Position numbers and translations under genes: made by a program. This document shows, piece by piece, positions 17,596 to 25,673 of a stretch of 64,000 nucleotides of DNA. Origin of the DNA: Pontibacter rufus (lineage in GTDB: Bacteria > Bacteroidota > Bacteroidia > Cytophagales > Hymenobacteraceae); NCBI RefSeq assembly GCF_015694705.1, contig NZ_JADQDR010000008.1, positions 1-64,000 on the forward strand, given 5' to 3'. The notes beneath the pieces are model-generated. The model searched no databases. It was given only the letters and a program-made list of their open reading frames with translations, and was not told the DNA's origin. How positions within the stretch are numbered: position 1 is the stretch's first letter; each line of letters begins with the position of its first letter.

Positions 17596-17633
17596 CATTT
17601 CTGCGGCAAGTATAATTTCTGCGGCAAGTATAA
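17596..17633. repeat. Tandem duplication of an 18-bp unit
   Basis: tttctgcggcaagtataa occurs twice in direct succession just beyond the 3' end of mlaF. Each copy contains AAGTATA, the heptamer enriched across the window, so this is a local example of the word being multiplied by slippage. Confidence 0.75.
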
Positions 17634-17634
17634 A

Positions 17635-18438
17635 TTAAAGCTGCTTCTGCTTTTCCTGTTCCTGCTGCTGTTCTTCGCGCTCTTCGTCCTCTACCTGCTT
17701 GGCATTGCGCATCAGGCGGTTGGCAAAAATAAACTCATTCAGCTCGCGCACGTCAGAATCCATAATTTCGTTATTGGTTCCTTCCCAGAGTTTTTTGCCC
17801 TGGTACAGGAACATAATCTTGTCGCCGATTTCTATCACCGAGTTCATGTCGTGCGTTACAATAATGGTGGTGATGTTATACTCTTCTGTAATCTCCTTTA
17901 TCAGCTCATCTATTTTGATAGACGTTTGTGGATCGAGGCCTGAGTTTGGTTCGTCGCAGAAAAGGTACGTACAGTGCGGCGCAATAGCACGGGCAATACC
18001 AACACGTTTCTTCATACCGCCACTTAGCTCTGACGGCATTTTACGGTTGGCGTTCTCCAGGCCTACGCGCTGCAGACAGAAGTTTACGCGATCCAGGCGC
18101 TCGCTGCGGCTCATATCTGTGAGCATTTTCAGCGGGAAATCAATGTTCTCCTCCACGTTCATTGAGTCGAAGAGGGCTGAACCCTGGAAGAGCATACCTA
18201 TTTTGCGCCTGATTTCCTGCCGGATGTCGAGCTTGTTGTTGGTGAAGTAAGTGCCATCGAAGGTAACGCTGCCCAAATCAGGTTTTACCAGGCCCACAAT
18301 GCACTTGAGTAGCACGCTTTTACCTGTGCCGCTGGCACCTAACAGCAGGTTGGTTTTGCCCGTCTCAAAGATACCGCTAACACCATCCAGCACCTTTTTG
18401 CCCGCAAAAGATTTATGTATATTGTGAATTTCTATCAT
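17635..18438 (-). CDS. ABC transporter ATPase of the MlaF/Mkl type
   Basis: The 267-aa product has Walker A GASGTGKS (34-41), Q-loop (FQGSALF, 84-90), signature LSGGMKKR (138-145), Walker B YLFCDEP (158-164) and a His switch (VTHDMNS). The SALFDSMNVEENI region is typical of the retrograde phospholipid (Mla) family. With the MlaE-like permease encoded 12 nt upstream it would energise lipid trafficking between the membranes. Unusually, the C-terminus ends in a Gln/Glu/Lys-rich tail of about 18 residues. No MlaD gene is adjacent. Confidence 0.9.
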   Translation of the reverse strand: MIEIHNIHKSFAGKKVLDGVSGIFETGKTNLLLGASGTGKSVLLKCIVGLVKPDLGSVTFDGTYFTNNKLDIRQEIRRKIGMLFQGSALFDSMNVEENIDFPLKMLTDMSRSERLDRVNFCLQRVGLENANRKMPSELSGGMKKRVGIARAIAPHCTYLFCDEPNSGLDPQTSIKIDELIKEITEEYNITTIIVTHDMNSVIEIGDKIMFLYQGKKLWEGTNNEIMDSDVRELNEFIFANRLMRNAKQVEDEEREEQQQEQEKQKQL

Positions 18439-18450
18439 AATAATTGAGCT

Positions 18451-19182
18451 TTACAGCAACACCTGTGCTAAAACGAAGTCCGCTATCAATATGGCAATGA
18501 TGCTGTTGGTAACTGCCGTTGTACTGGCCGCGCCCACCTCTAAAGCACCACCCGAAGTAAAATAGCCCCTGTACGAGGAGATAGAGGAAATCAGAAAAGC
18601 AAATACAAAGGACTTGATAAGCGCAAAAACAACGTTGTAGGAGATAAACTCATCCCGTATACCTGTAATATATTCCTGTGCCGTAAGTTCCCCGGACAGG
18701 GTGCCGGCCACATAACCGCCTGCAATGGAGAGAAACATAGACAGTATAACCAGCATCGGGAACACCAGCAGCGCGGCCACAATTTTAGGCAGCACCAGGT
18801 AAGAAGCCGAGTTAATGCCCATTACTTCCAGCGCATCCACTTGTTCCGTTATCTGCATGGTGCCCAGGCCGCCGGCAATGCTGGAGCCTACCTTACCGGC
18901 CAGCACAATAGAGGTAATGGTAGGAGCCAGCTCCAGAATCGTCATCTCGCGTACCATAAAACCGATGGTAGAGCGAGGTATGAAGGCATTGTTAAGGTTA
19001 TAAGCAATCTGCACGCAGGTTACCGCCCCGATAAAAGTGGCCACAATTGCCACGATAAAAATAGAATTGATGCCGATTAGGATGGCTTCGTCTATTGTTC
19101 TGTTAAACAGAATCCGGGGCGATTCTCCACGGGAAAAAAGACTGGTTATAAAAAGTACAAACTTTCCGAAGTGTTGCAGCAT
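18451..19182 (-). CDS. MlaE family permease
   Basis: The 243-aa membrane protein has five or six transmembrane helices. MlaE/YrbE features include the central REMTILELAPTITSIVLAGKVGSSIAGGLGTM block, which contacts the ATPase, and the closing GGALEVGAASTTAVTNS. It partners the ATPase encoded immediately downstream (mlaEF operon, 12-nt spacing). The substrate-binding MlaD, MlaB and MlaC are not in the window and may be encoded elsewhere. Confidence 0.92.
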   Translation of the reverse strand: MLQHFGKFVLFITSLFSRGESPRILFNRTIDEAILIGINSIFIVAIVATFIGAVTCVQIAYNLNNAFIPRSTIGFMVREMTILELAPTITSIVLAGKVGSSIAGGLGTMQITEQVDALEVMGINSASYLVLPKIVAALLVFPMLVILSMFLSIAGGYVAGTLSGELTAQEYITGIRDEFISYNVVFALIKSFVFAFLISSISSYRGYFTSGGALEVGAASTTAVTNSIIAILIADFVLAQVLL

Positions 19183-19282
19183 ACAGGGGAGTCGTGGGGG
19201 TTAAATCAAGCGGTTAAAACAAAAATACGCTTTAATACCTATATTACGTGTAAAATTGTAAAACATATAAACGCACATATTT

Positions 19283-19990
19283 ATGCAGGGATACATACTG
19301 GTAACCGGAGGTACCAAAGGCATCGGCAGGGCGGTAATCGATCAGTTTGCCAGAGAAGGCTTTCATATTATTACCTGTTCCAGAAACGAGAAGGACTTGC
19401 AAAAGTTGAAGCTGGAAATAGAACAGAAGTATACTTTTTCTAAATTATATTACCAGGAAGCCGATTTAAGCGACAGAGCCTCGCTGCAGGCGTTTGAGAA
19501 GTATGTAAAAGGGCTGGGCGTGCAACTGGATGTGCTGGTAAACAACAGCGGCCTGTTTATACCCGGCAAAATTACGGAGGAAGACGACGAGACGCTGCCG
19601 TATATGATCAATACCAACCTCTACAGCGCTTACTATCTGACCAAGGCCTTTGTGCCCGGCATGATACAGCGGCGCGCAGGCCACATTTTCAACCTGTGTT
19701 CCACGGCCAGCATCACGCCATACGTCAACGGCGGCTCTTATGGCATATCCAAGTACGCGCTGTATGGCATGACCAAAGTGCTGCGCGAGGAGCTTAAGGA
19801 GCATAACGTACGTGTAACGGCCATACTGCCGGGCGCTACGCTCACGGCCAGCTGGGAGGGCGTGGATCTGCCGCCGGAACGTTTTATGAAAGCCGAAGAC
19901 GTGGCGATGGCTATCTGGGGTGCGTATACCATGTCGGTAAACAGCGTGGTGGAAGAAATATTGATAAGGCCGCAGCTGGGCGATATCTGA
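19283..19990 (+). CDS. Short-chain dehydrogenase/reductase
   Basis: The 235-aa classical SDR has cofactor motif TGGTKGIG (8-15), NNSG (near 90) and catalytic Ser (CSTASI, near 140) with YGISK (near 154) as YxxxK. The Arg-like residue after the second strand (CSRNEKD) favours NADP(H), which is inference. The substrate is unknown; sequence alone does not narrow it beyond carbonyl/hydroxyl oxidoreduction. Divergent from mlaE. The next gene starts 31 nt downstream. Confidence 0.9.
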   Translation: MQGYILVTGGTKGIGRAVIDQFAREGFHIITCSRNEKDLQKLKLEIEQKYTFSKLYYQEADLSDRASLQAFEKYVKGLGVQLDVLVNNSGLFIPGKITEEDDETLPYMINTNLYSAYYLTKAFVPGMIQRRAGHIFNLCSTASITPYVNGGSYGISKYALYGMTKVLREELKEHNVRVTAILPGATLTASWEGVDLPPERFMKAEDVAMAIWGAYTMSVNSVVEEILIRPQLGDI

Positions 19991-20021
19991 CACAGCCTTT
20001 TCAGCTTAAAATAAAACTGTG

Positions 20022-20720
20022 ATGAAGAAGTTATACTTACTGGTAGTTATCTGTGGCTGGGCCACGCTGGCGCAGGGACAAAAGCTGGAGATTACGGCGC
20101 AACTGCATACAGGCGTATCTAAGTTCGGAGGCGCTTCGGCCGCCAGTTCATCCTTTATACTTGTAAGCGATGTGGCCGGCAGCAACAGTTATACCATCAA
20201 TCCCTATGGCCGCGGGTTTGGTTTAAACTATGGTGCCGGGGCACAACTGCAACTTGTAACAGATCGGCGCCTGCTGCTGGGAGCACAAGTAGCCGTGGAG
20301 CAGCTCCGCAGCCGTATAAATATCGGCGGCATTTACAGCTTCAGGTCTGATAGCAGGGCAGAAGGACACGCTACACTGCAGAGCAACTTCCTTAACCTGC
20401 AGCCTTACCTGGGCAGGCGCTTATACCTGCGTACCATAGAAATGGATCTGACGCTGGGTACGGACATCGGTTTTTGCCTGAAAAGCACCGAACACGGCCA
20501 GGCCACAGATGCCTATGGAAATGATGTTACCACATCGCTGGAGCGGCATAAACCGGCTATAGATTTCCGGCCCCGCCTGGGTATTGCTGCTTACCGCAAG
20601 CACCTGGGCCTTGCGTTCAGCTACGCTCATGGCCTTACCAACTATACCAGCGGTTACGAGGGAGCCAACTCCGAAGTATACGCCCGGGTGCTGCGGCTGG
20701 GGCTCTTATACCGGTTATAA
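20022..20720 (+). CDS. Predicted outer-membrane beta-barrel protein
   Basis: The 232-aa product has a signal peptide (MKKLYLLVVICGWATLAQGQ, cleaved at about 20) followed by alternating polar/apolar strands with many Gly, Tyr and aromatic residues, and the strand ending VLRLGLLYRL at the C-terminus, as in small 8-10-strand barrels. A GTG lies three bases before the ATG; the ATG is preferred. No specific family recognised. It lies between an SDR gene and trpF on the same strand (spacings 31 and 8 nt), so the three probably form an operon. Confidence 0.75.
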   Translation: MKKLYLLVVICGWATLAQGQKLEITAQLHTGVSKFGGASAASSSFILVSDVAGSNSYTINPYGRGFGLNYGAGAQLQLVTDRRLLLGAQVAVEQLRSRINIGGIYSFRSDSRAEGHATLQSNFLNLQPYLGRRLYLRTIEMDLTLGTDIGFCLKSTEHGQATDAYGNDVTTSLERHKPAIDFRPRLGIAAYRKHLGLAFSYAHGLTNYTSGYEGANSEVYARVLRLGLLYRL

Positions 20721-20728
20721 ACAGATTG

Positions 20729-21382
20729 ATGATACCAAAAGTAAAGATCTGCTGCATCAGCAGCACAGAGGAAGCCCAAACAGCCATAAAATCAGGTGCG
20801 TCGGCGCTGGGCCTGGTGGGCGATATGCCGAGCGGGCCGGGCATTATCAGCGACAAGCTTATACAGGAAATCACGCAAATCATACCGCCGGCCATTGCAT
20901 CGTTTCTGCTCACCCGCCATACTGATGCTTATAGCATTGCCAGGCATCACGCGCTGGTGCACACCACCACAATTCAGCTGGTGGATGCGCTGGAACCGGA
21001 AGTATACGGGCAACTGCGCGAGGCGCTGCCGGGTATAAAGCTGGTGCAGGTAGTACATGTGCTGGGTGAGGAAAGTATAGAAGAAGCGCAGCATGCAGCC
21101 GGACAAGCAGATGCCATACTGCTGGACTCTGGCAACCCGCATCTGAAGGTGAAAGAACTGGGCGGCACCGGCCGCATACACGACTGGGTGATCAGCCGGA
21201 AGATCAGGGAAAGTATAAGCAAACCGCTTTTCCTGGCCGGTGGATTAAATGCAGCCAATGTGCGGGAAGCGATAGAAGTGGTGCAGCCGTTTGGGGTAGA
21301 TGTTTGCAGTGGTGTGCGCACCAGCGGGCTCCTGGACCCGTACAAGCTGGAGAAGTTTTTTGAGGCAGTGGAGAAGGTATAA
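20729..21382 (+). CDS. trpF: Phosphoribosylanthranilate isomerase-like protein
   Basis: The 217-aa TIM-barrel protein starts KVKICCISS (the TrpF KICG-type N-terminus with the catalytic Cys region). It has LLDSG...GGTGRIHDW (catalytic Asp region plus phosphate loop, near 125-150) and ends FLAGGLNAANVREAI...GVDVCSGVRTSGLLDPYKL, the classic TrpF C-terminus. It would isomerise PRA to CdRP in tryptophan synthesis. Other trp genes are absent, and the N-terminal half (domain 2-4) is divergent, so a related sugar-phosphate isomerase role cannot be excluded. The start is ATG at 20729, just after an in-frame TTG. Confidence 0.85.
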   Translation: MIPKVKICCISSTEEAQTAIKSGASALGLVGDMPSGPGIISDKLIQEITQIIPPAIASFLLTRHTDAYSIARHHALVHTTTIQLVDALEPEVYGQLREALPGIKLVQVVHVLGEESIEEAQHAAGQADAILLDSGNPHLKVKELGGTGRIHDWVISRKIRESISKPLFLAGGLNAANVREAIEVVQPFGVDVCSGVRTSGLLDPYKLEKFFEAVEKV

Positions 21383-21668
21383 ATTGATTTGAAAATCCGG
21401 AGGTGTGCAAGGGAGGTGTTTTATGGCGATTTGAAGATATCGCCTCTGCCATACTTGATGCACCGCAGTCGCACCCGGATTATTACTACGTAGCTATCTA
21501 CATAGCTATAAAGCGCGCCCGCTGGTGCCGGAAGGGAAGCGGCAGAAATAAGTATAAGTATGGCGCAGCTTTTGTAGCTTGCAGTATCAAACCCGGTAGG
21601 TTGTAATACTACGGGGTTTGATAAATTCTGATAAATAAAGCCTGCCAAACCTATAACATAGAAATAAA

Positions 21669-22580
21669 TTGTCTGTCGAGGTAAAGAATCTTACAAAAAT
21701 GTTCGGGACCCAGCGTGCGGTGGATGATATTTCGTTTGCAGTGGAGCAGGGGCAGATACTGGGTTTCCTGGGTCCCAACGGTGCCGGGAAGTCCACGACC
21801 ATGAAGATTGCCACCTGCTACCTGCCGCCCAGCGCAGGCACCATACTGGTAAACGGCCACGATGTGGTACAGGAGCCCCTGGCGGTGCGGCGCGCCGTAG
21901 GTTATCTGCCCGAGCACAACCCGCTTTACTTAGATATGTACGTGCATGAGTATTTGCAATTTACGGCATCGGTGTATGGCTTAAAAGGAAAAGCCGCCAG
22001 AGAACGGGTGCAGGAAATGGTGGACCTGTGTGGCCTGACGCTGGAACAGGGCAAAAAGATTGGAGCCCTCTCCAAAGGGTACCGCCAGCGGGTGGGGCTG
22101 GCGCAGGCGCTGGTGCACGACCCACCCGTGCTGATACTCGATGAACCGACCACAGGCCTTGACCCGAACCAGATTGTGGAAATCCGTGCGCTTATCAAGC
22201 GTATCGGACAGGATAAAACCGTGATTTTCTCAACGCACATCATGCAGGAAGTAGCCGCTATCTGTGACCGTGTCGTGATTATTAACCGCGGCAAACTGGT
22301 CGCCAACAGCGATGTGGCCAGCCTGCAGGCCGGTGACCGGGACGAGAAAACAACGTTGGTGGAATTTGAGCAACCGGTGGAGGCGGAGGCCCTGCAAAGT
22401 ATACCGGGCGTGCTGCAGGTAAGTATCGCGCAGGGTTATACGTATCGTGTTACGTCCCGCCGCGACGCCGACATCCGCGCCAGCGTGTTCCGCATTGCGG
22501 CCGAGCGCAACTGGCCGCTGGTAGGGCTGCGGCAGGAGGAAAATTCGCTCGAAAAGGTTTTCCAGGAGCTGACGAAGTAA
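21669..22580 (+). CDS. gldA: Gliding motility ABC transporter ATP-binding protein GldA
   Basis: The 303-aa product has Walker A GPNGAGKS (35-42), signature LSKGYRQR, Walker B LILDEPT and the His switch (FSTHIMQEV). The GldA-type C-terminal extension (about 215-303) ends in EENSLEKVFQELTK. The start is TTG at 21669, chosen because it supplies the first beta strand (SVEVKNLTKMFG) required by the fold. With GldF and GldG it forms an ABC transporter needed for gliding in some Bacteroidota and dispensable in others. Confidence 0.92.
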   Translation: MSVEVKNLTKMFGTQRAVDDISFAVEQGQILGFLGPNGAGKSTTMKIATCYLPPSAGTILVNGHDVVQEPLAVRRAVGYLPEHNPLYLDMYVHEYLQFTASVYGLKGKAARERVQEMVDLCGLTLEQGKKIGALSKGYRQRVGLAQALVHDPPVLILDEPTTGLDPNQIVEIRALIKRIGQDKTVIFSTHIMQEVAAICDRVVIINRGKLVANSDVASLQAGDRDEKTTLVEFEQPVEAEALQSIPGVLQVSIAQGYTYRVTSRRDADIRASVFRIAAERNWPLVGLRQEENSLEKVFQELTK

Positions 22581-22700
22581 TGATGGATACTGCCTGATGC
22601 CCCGGGGCAGGCCGGGCAACCTTGCTGTCGGAGCAGAGAAAGGGCAGCTGCAGGATTTATACTTCAGCAAACGTATACTTGCTTCTGCTAAACCGAAACC

Positions 22701-22790
22701 GCTCAAAGCCCTCGCGGTGCGCGCAGCTCCCGCGGGTGTCTGAACCGGTAACCAAACACCCGCGGTAGCTGCGAACACCGCGAGGTTTAA
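22701..22790. repeat. Large imperfect palindrome (about 38-nt arms) between gldA and the next gene
   Basis: The left arm contains cctcgcggtg, cgcagct and ccgcgggtgt (22710-22739); the right arm contains acacccgcgg, agctgcg and caccgcgagg (22755-22784). Small internal mismatches break the pairing, and a central accggt (22744-22749) lies at the dyad. It is more GC-rich than its surroundings. It could be a terminator for gldA, a processing site, or one copy of a dispersed palindromic repeat family. Confidence 0.7.
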
Positions 22791-22798
22791 GCTATACG

Positions 22799-22984
22799 AT
22801 GATGAAAAACAAAGACGCATACCTAAAAGCAGTAGTGACCGTTGGGGCAGTGGCGCTCGTGGGTATTTTTGTGCAGAACCAGCTGTTGCTCAGCAAACTC
22901 AAAAAGAAGCGGAAATATTACCGGAACAAATATTTTGCGCCGGATTTGCATGATTCTGCTCCTGTTACTTCGTTTGATAAATAA
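22799..22984 (+). CDS. Very small single-pass membrane protein (61 aa)
   Basis: A start at 22799 or 22802 gives a peptide with one transmembrane helix (about 9-28: KAVVTVGAVALVGIFVQNQL), then a strongly basic stretch (KLKKKRKYYRNKY) and a short polar tail, the layout of a positive-inside anchored micro-protein. It lies inside the gldA-gldF interval on the same strand and just after the large dyad, so it may be a gld-locus accessory. No homologue recognised. The physical plausibility of the helix is the main evidence that it is real. Confidence 0.5.
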   Translation: MMKNKDAYLKAVVTVGAVALVGIFVQNQLLLSKLKKKRKYYRNKYFAPDLHDSAPVTSFDK

Positions 22985-23096
22985 TACCAGAACACATAAG
23001 CGCAGCAGTTTTAAATTTGCATAAAGCCGAATGCTTTAAAATTAAACCAACCAGAGTATAAGTATGAATTTGGAGAAGGCGTATCTGCATTACCCT

Positions 23097-23138
23097 TTAT
23101 TCGTAATTCATAACTCGTAATTCGTAATTCGTAATTAA
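23097..23138. repeat. Heptad-periodic repeat (TAATTCG type), six units
   Basis: Units TTATTCG, TAATTCA, TAACTCG, TAATTCG, TAATTCG, TAATTAA end 5 nt before the GTG start of gldF. The position means the array is part of any gldF leader. Confidence 0.8.
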
Positions 23139-23143
23139 AAAAC

Positions 23144-23872
23144 GTGTTATCCATCCTAAAAAAAGAATTTAACGGTTTCCTGAACTCGCTGATTGCCTAC
23201 ATTGTGCTGACGGTGTTTCTGGTGGCTACCGGCATGTTTATGTGGGTGTTTCCGGAGAGCAGCGTGCTGGAGTACGGTTTTGCCGACATGCAGACGCTCT
23301 TCAACATTGCCCCCTGGATGTTCCTGTTCCTGATTCCGGCTATTACCATGCGCACCTTTGCTGAGGAAAAACGCGAGGGAACCATCGAGCTGCTGCTCAC
23401 CAAACCCATCACTGATCTGCAACTGATACTGGGCAAATATTTTGCGGCGCTGCTGCTGGTGCTGTTTGCGCTGCTGCCCACGCTGCTCTATTATTACTCG
23501 ATTTATACGTTGGGCAATCCGCCCGGCAACGTAGATTCAGCGGCGGTGGCAGGTTCTTACATCGGACTGATGTTCCTGGCTGCTGTATTTACCGCCATTG
23601 GCGTGTTTGCTTCCTCTGTCTCCGACAACCAGATTATTTCCTTCGTGCTGGCGCTGTTTTTATGTTTCATTATTTATACCGGCTTCGAGTCCATTGCTTC
23701 CATACCGGTATGGGGAACATACGGCTACTTCATCAGCCAGCTGGGGATTGCGTATCATTACAGCGCCATCAGCAAAGGCCTGGTGGATTCGAGGGACGTG
23801 TTATACTTCCTGAGCGTTATCGCCATACTTATTTTAGCTACTAAACTTGTGTTGAGGAGCCGAAAATGGTAA
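23144..23872 (+). CDS. gldF: Gliding motility ABC transporter permease GldF
   Basis: The 242-aa product has six predicted transmembrane helices and the ABC-2 permease pattern: N-terminal LKKEFNGFLNSLIAYI, then TFAEEKREGTIELLLTKP, the conserved cytoplasmic coupling loop of the GldF/NosY type. It starts at GTG, directly preceded by a heptad repeat rather than a clear Shine-Dalgarno. It overlaps gldG by 7 nt, so the two are translationally coupled. It works with GldA and GldG in the inner membrane. Confidence 0.93.
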   Translation: MLSILKKEFNGFLNSLIAYIVLTVFLVATGMFMWVFPESSVLEYGFADMQTLFNIAPWMFLFLIPAITMRTFAEEKREGTIELLLTKPITDLQLILGKYFAALLLVLFALLPTLLYYYSIYTLGNPPGNVDSAAVAGSYIGLMFLAAVFTAIGVFASSVSDNQIISFVLALFLCFIIYTGFESIASIPVWGTYGYFISQLGIAYHYSAISKGLVDSRDVLYFLSVIAILILATKLVLRSRKW

Positions 23873-25566
23873 CAGAGCCAGATATCAATAAAAAGCGCAA
23901 ACGGAGCCGCGACATCGGGCGGTTTATAGGTTGGGTGGCTGCCATTGTGCTGCTGAACGTGCTGGCGTCCAGCTTCTTCTTCCGCCTCGATTTAACCGAG
24001 GACAACCGCTATACCATCGCCCCGGTTACCAAACAAATGCTGGGCAATTTACAAGATGAAGTGGTGGTGGACGTATACCTGGAAGGCGATTTTCCGGCAG
24101 GATTTAAGCGGCTGCAACAGTCGGTACAGGAAACACTGGACGAATTCCAGGTTTATGCTGACGGCAACCTGCGCTATAACTTTATAGATCCAACTGCTAT
24201 TTCAGACGAAAAGCAGCGCACGGAATTTTACAAGACTTTGGCAAAGAAAGGCGTCATCCCAACCAACCTGCACGCCACCGAAGAAGGCAAGCAGGTAGAA
24301 CGCCTCGTGTTTCCGGGTGCTATTGTGAAGTATAAAGGCAAGGAAACGGCCGTAAACCTGCTGAAAGGAAATCTGGCCGCCTCGCCGGACGAGCGCCTGA
24401 ACCAGTCGGTGGAAGGGATAGAGTATGAACTGGCTTCGGCTATCCGCAAGGTGGCCTTCCGGAGCGATAAAACCATTGGCTACCTGATGGGGCAGGGCGA
24501 ACTGGAGATGCCGCAGGTAACAGCGCTTGTTAACTCGCTGCAGCAGTATTACCGGGTGGCACGCGGCGAGCTGTCCCAGATTCCGTCGCTTAAAGGGCTG
24601 GATTTGATCATCATTGCCAAGCCCACCAAGCCATTTACCGAAGCTGACAAGTATAAGATAGATCAGTTTATCATGAACGGGGGCAAGGCCGTATTTTTTG
24701 TGGATGCCCTGCATGCCGACATGGACAGCGTGGGAGCCGGCGGCATGTTTGCGCTGCCCTACAACCTGAACCTGGATGATTTGCTGTTCCGCTACGGCGT
24801 GCGCCTCAACCCCACGATCATCATGGATTTGAACTCAGGCTTTATACCCATCGTAACCGGCTACATGGGCGACAAGCCGCAGACGGAGATGGTAAACTGG
24901 CACTTTTTCCCGCTGCTCAATAACTTCAGCAAGCACCCCATTACGCGAAACCTGGACGCGGTTTATGCCCGCTTCATTGGTTCTGTAGATACCGTGAAAG
25001 CCGATGGCATCCGGAAAACGCCGCTGGTTTATACTTCCAGGTACTCGCGTGTACTGCAGGCGCCGGTGCCCATAACGCTGGAGGAAGCACGGATGGAGGT
25101 GAAGCCCGAGCTGTTTCAGGCGGGGCCGCTGCCGGTAGGCTACCTGCTGGAAGGTAAATTTACGTCATTGTTCAAAAACCGCAGGGCGCCGCAGGGCGTG
25201 CAGGATACAAAGGTGCGGGAGCAGGGCGCCGAAACGAAAATTGCCGTTTTCCCGGATGGCGATTTGGTGCGCAACGAGGTAAACCCGCGCACCGGGCAGG
25301 CATACGAACTGGGCTTCGACCGCTTCAACAACATCACCTTTGCCAACAAGGAACTGGCCATGAACACCATCCATTACCTGCTGGACGCCGAAGGCCTGGT
25401 AAACGTAAGAAGTAAGGAAATCGCGTTGCGGCCACTGGACAAGGTGCGCGTGCAGGAGCAGAAAACGTACTGGCAGCTCCTTAACCTGGTGGCTCCTATT
25501 GTGTTGCTGCTGCTGTTCGGCGTGCTGCGTTTTTACCTGCGCAAGCGCAGGTATGAGCGGTTCTGA
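23866..25566 (+). CDS. gldG: Gliding motility-associated ABC transporter substrate-binding protein GldG
   Basis: The 566-aa product has a cytoplasmic N-terminus rich in Lys/Arg (KKRKRSR) and an anchor helix at about 20-40 ending in FFFRLDLTEDNRYT (typical of GldG and IFT52-like DUF4350 proteins). A large periplasmic domain follows, including YLMGQGELEMPQV and a region near LIIIAKPTKPFTEADKYKIDQFI. A second helix lies near the C-terminus (about 538-556). Overlap with gldF shows an operon. The substrate is unknown even in the model species. Confidence 0.93.
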   Translation: MVTEPDINKKRKRSRDIGRFIGWVAAIVLLNVLASSFFFRLDLTEDNRYTIAPVTKQMLGNLQDEVVVDVYLEGDFPAGFKRLQQSVQETLDEFQVYADGNLRYNFIDPTAISDEKQRTEFYKTLAKKGVIPTNLHATEEGKQVERLVFPGAIVKYKGKETAVNLLKGNLAASPDERLNQSVEGIEYELASAIRKVAFRSDKTIGYLMGQGELEMPQVTALVNSLQQYYRVARGELSQIPSLKGLDLIIIAKPTKPFTEADKYKIDQFIMNGGKAVFFVDALHADMDSVGAGGMFALPYNLNLDDLLFRYGVRLNPTIIMDLNSGFIPIVTGYMGDKPQTEMVNWHFFPLLNNFSKHPITRNLDAVYARFIGSVDTVKADGIRKTPLVYTSRYSRVLQAPVPITLEEARMEVKPELFQAGPLPVGYLLEGKFTSLFKNRRAPQGVQDTKVREQGAETKIAVFPDGDLVRNEVNPRTGQAYELGFDRFNNITFANKELAMNTIHYLLDAEGLVNVRSKEIALRPLDKVRVQEQKTYWQLLNLVAPIVLLLLFGVLRFYLRKRRYERF

Positions 25567-25640
25567 GGTTAGTGCTCATTAAAGTGGGCAAAATTCGAAA
25601 AAGGACTTGCCAAAGGAGTAGCATAAATGCGAAATAGTTA

Positions 25641-25648
25641 TAACTTTG
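25641..25648 (+). promoter_or_regulatory. -7 promoter element of dnaN
   Basis: TAACTTTG matches TAnnTTTG and lies 25 nt upstream of the dnaN ATG. dnaN may therefore have its own promoter despite following gldG by 107 nt. Confidence 0.5.
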
Positions 25649-25673
25649 TCCATGTAACGTTATAGGTAGAACT

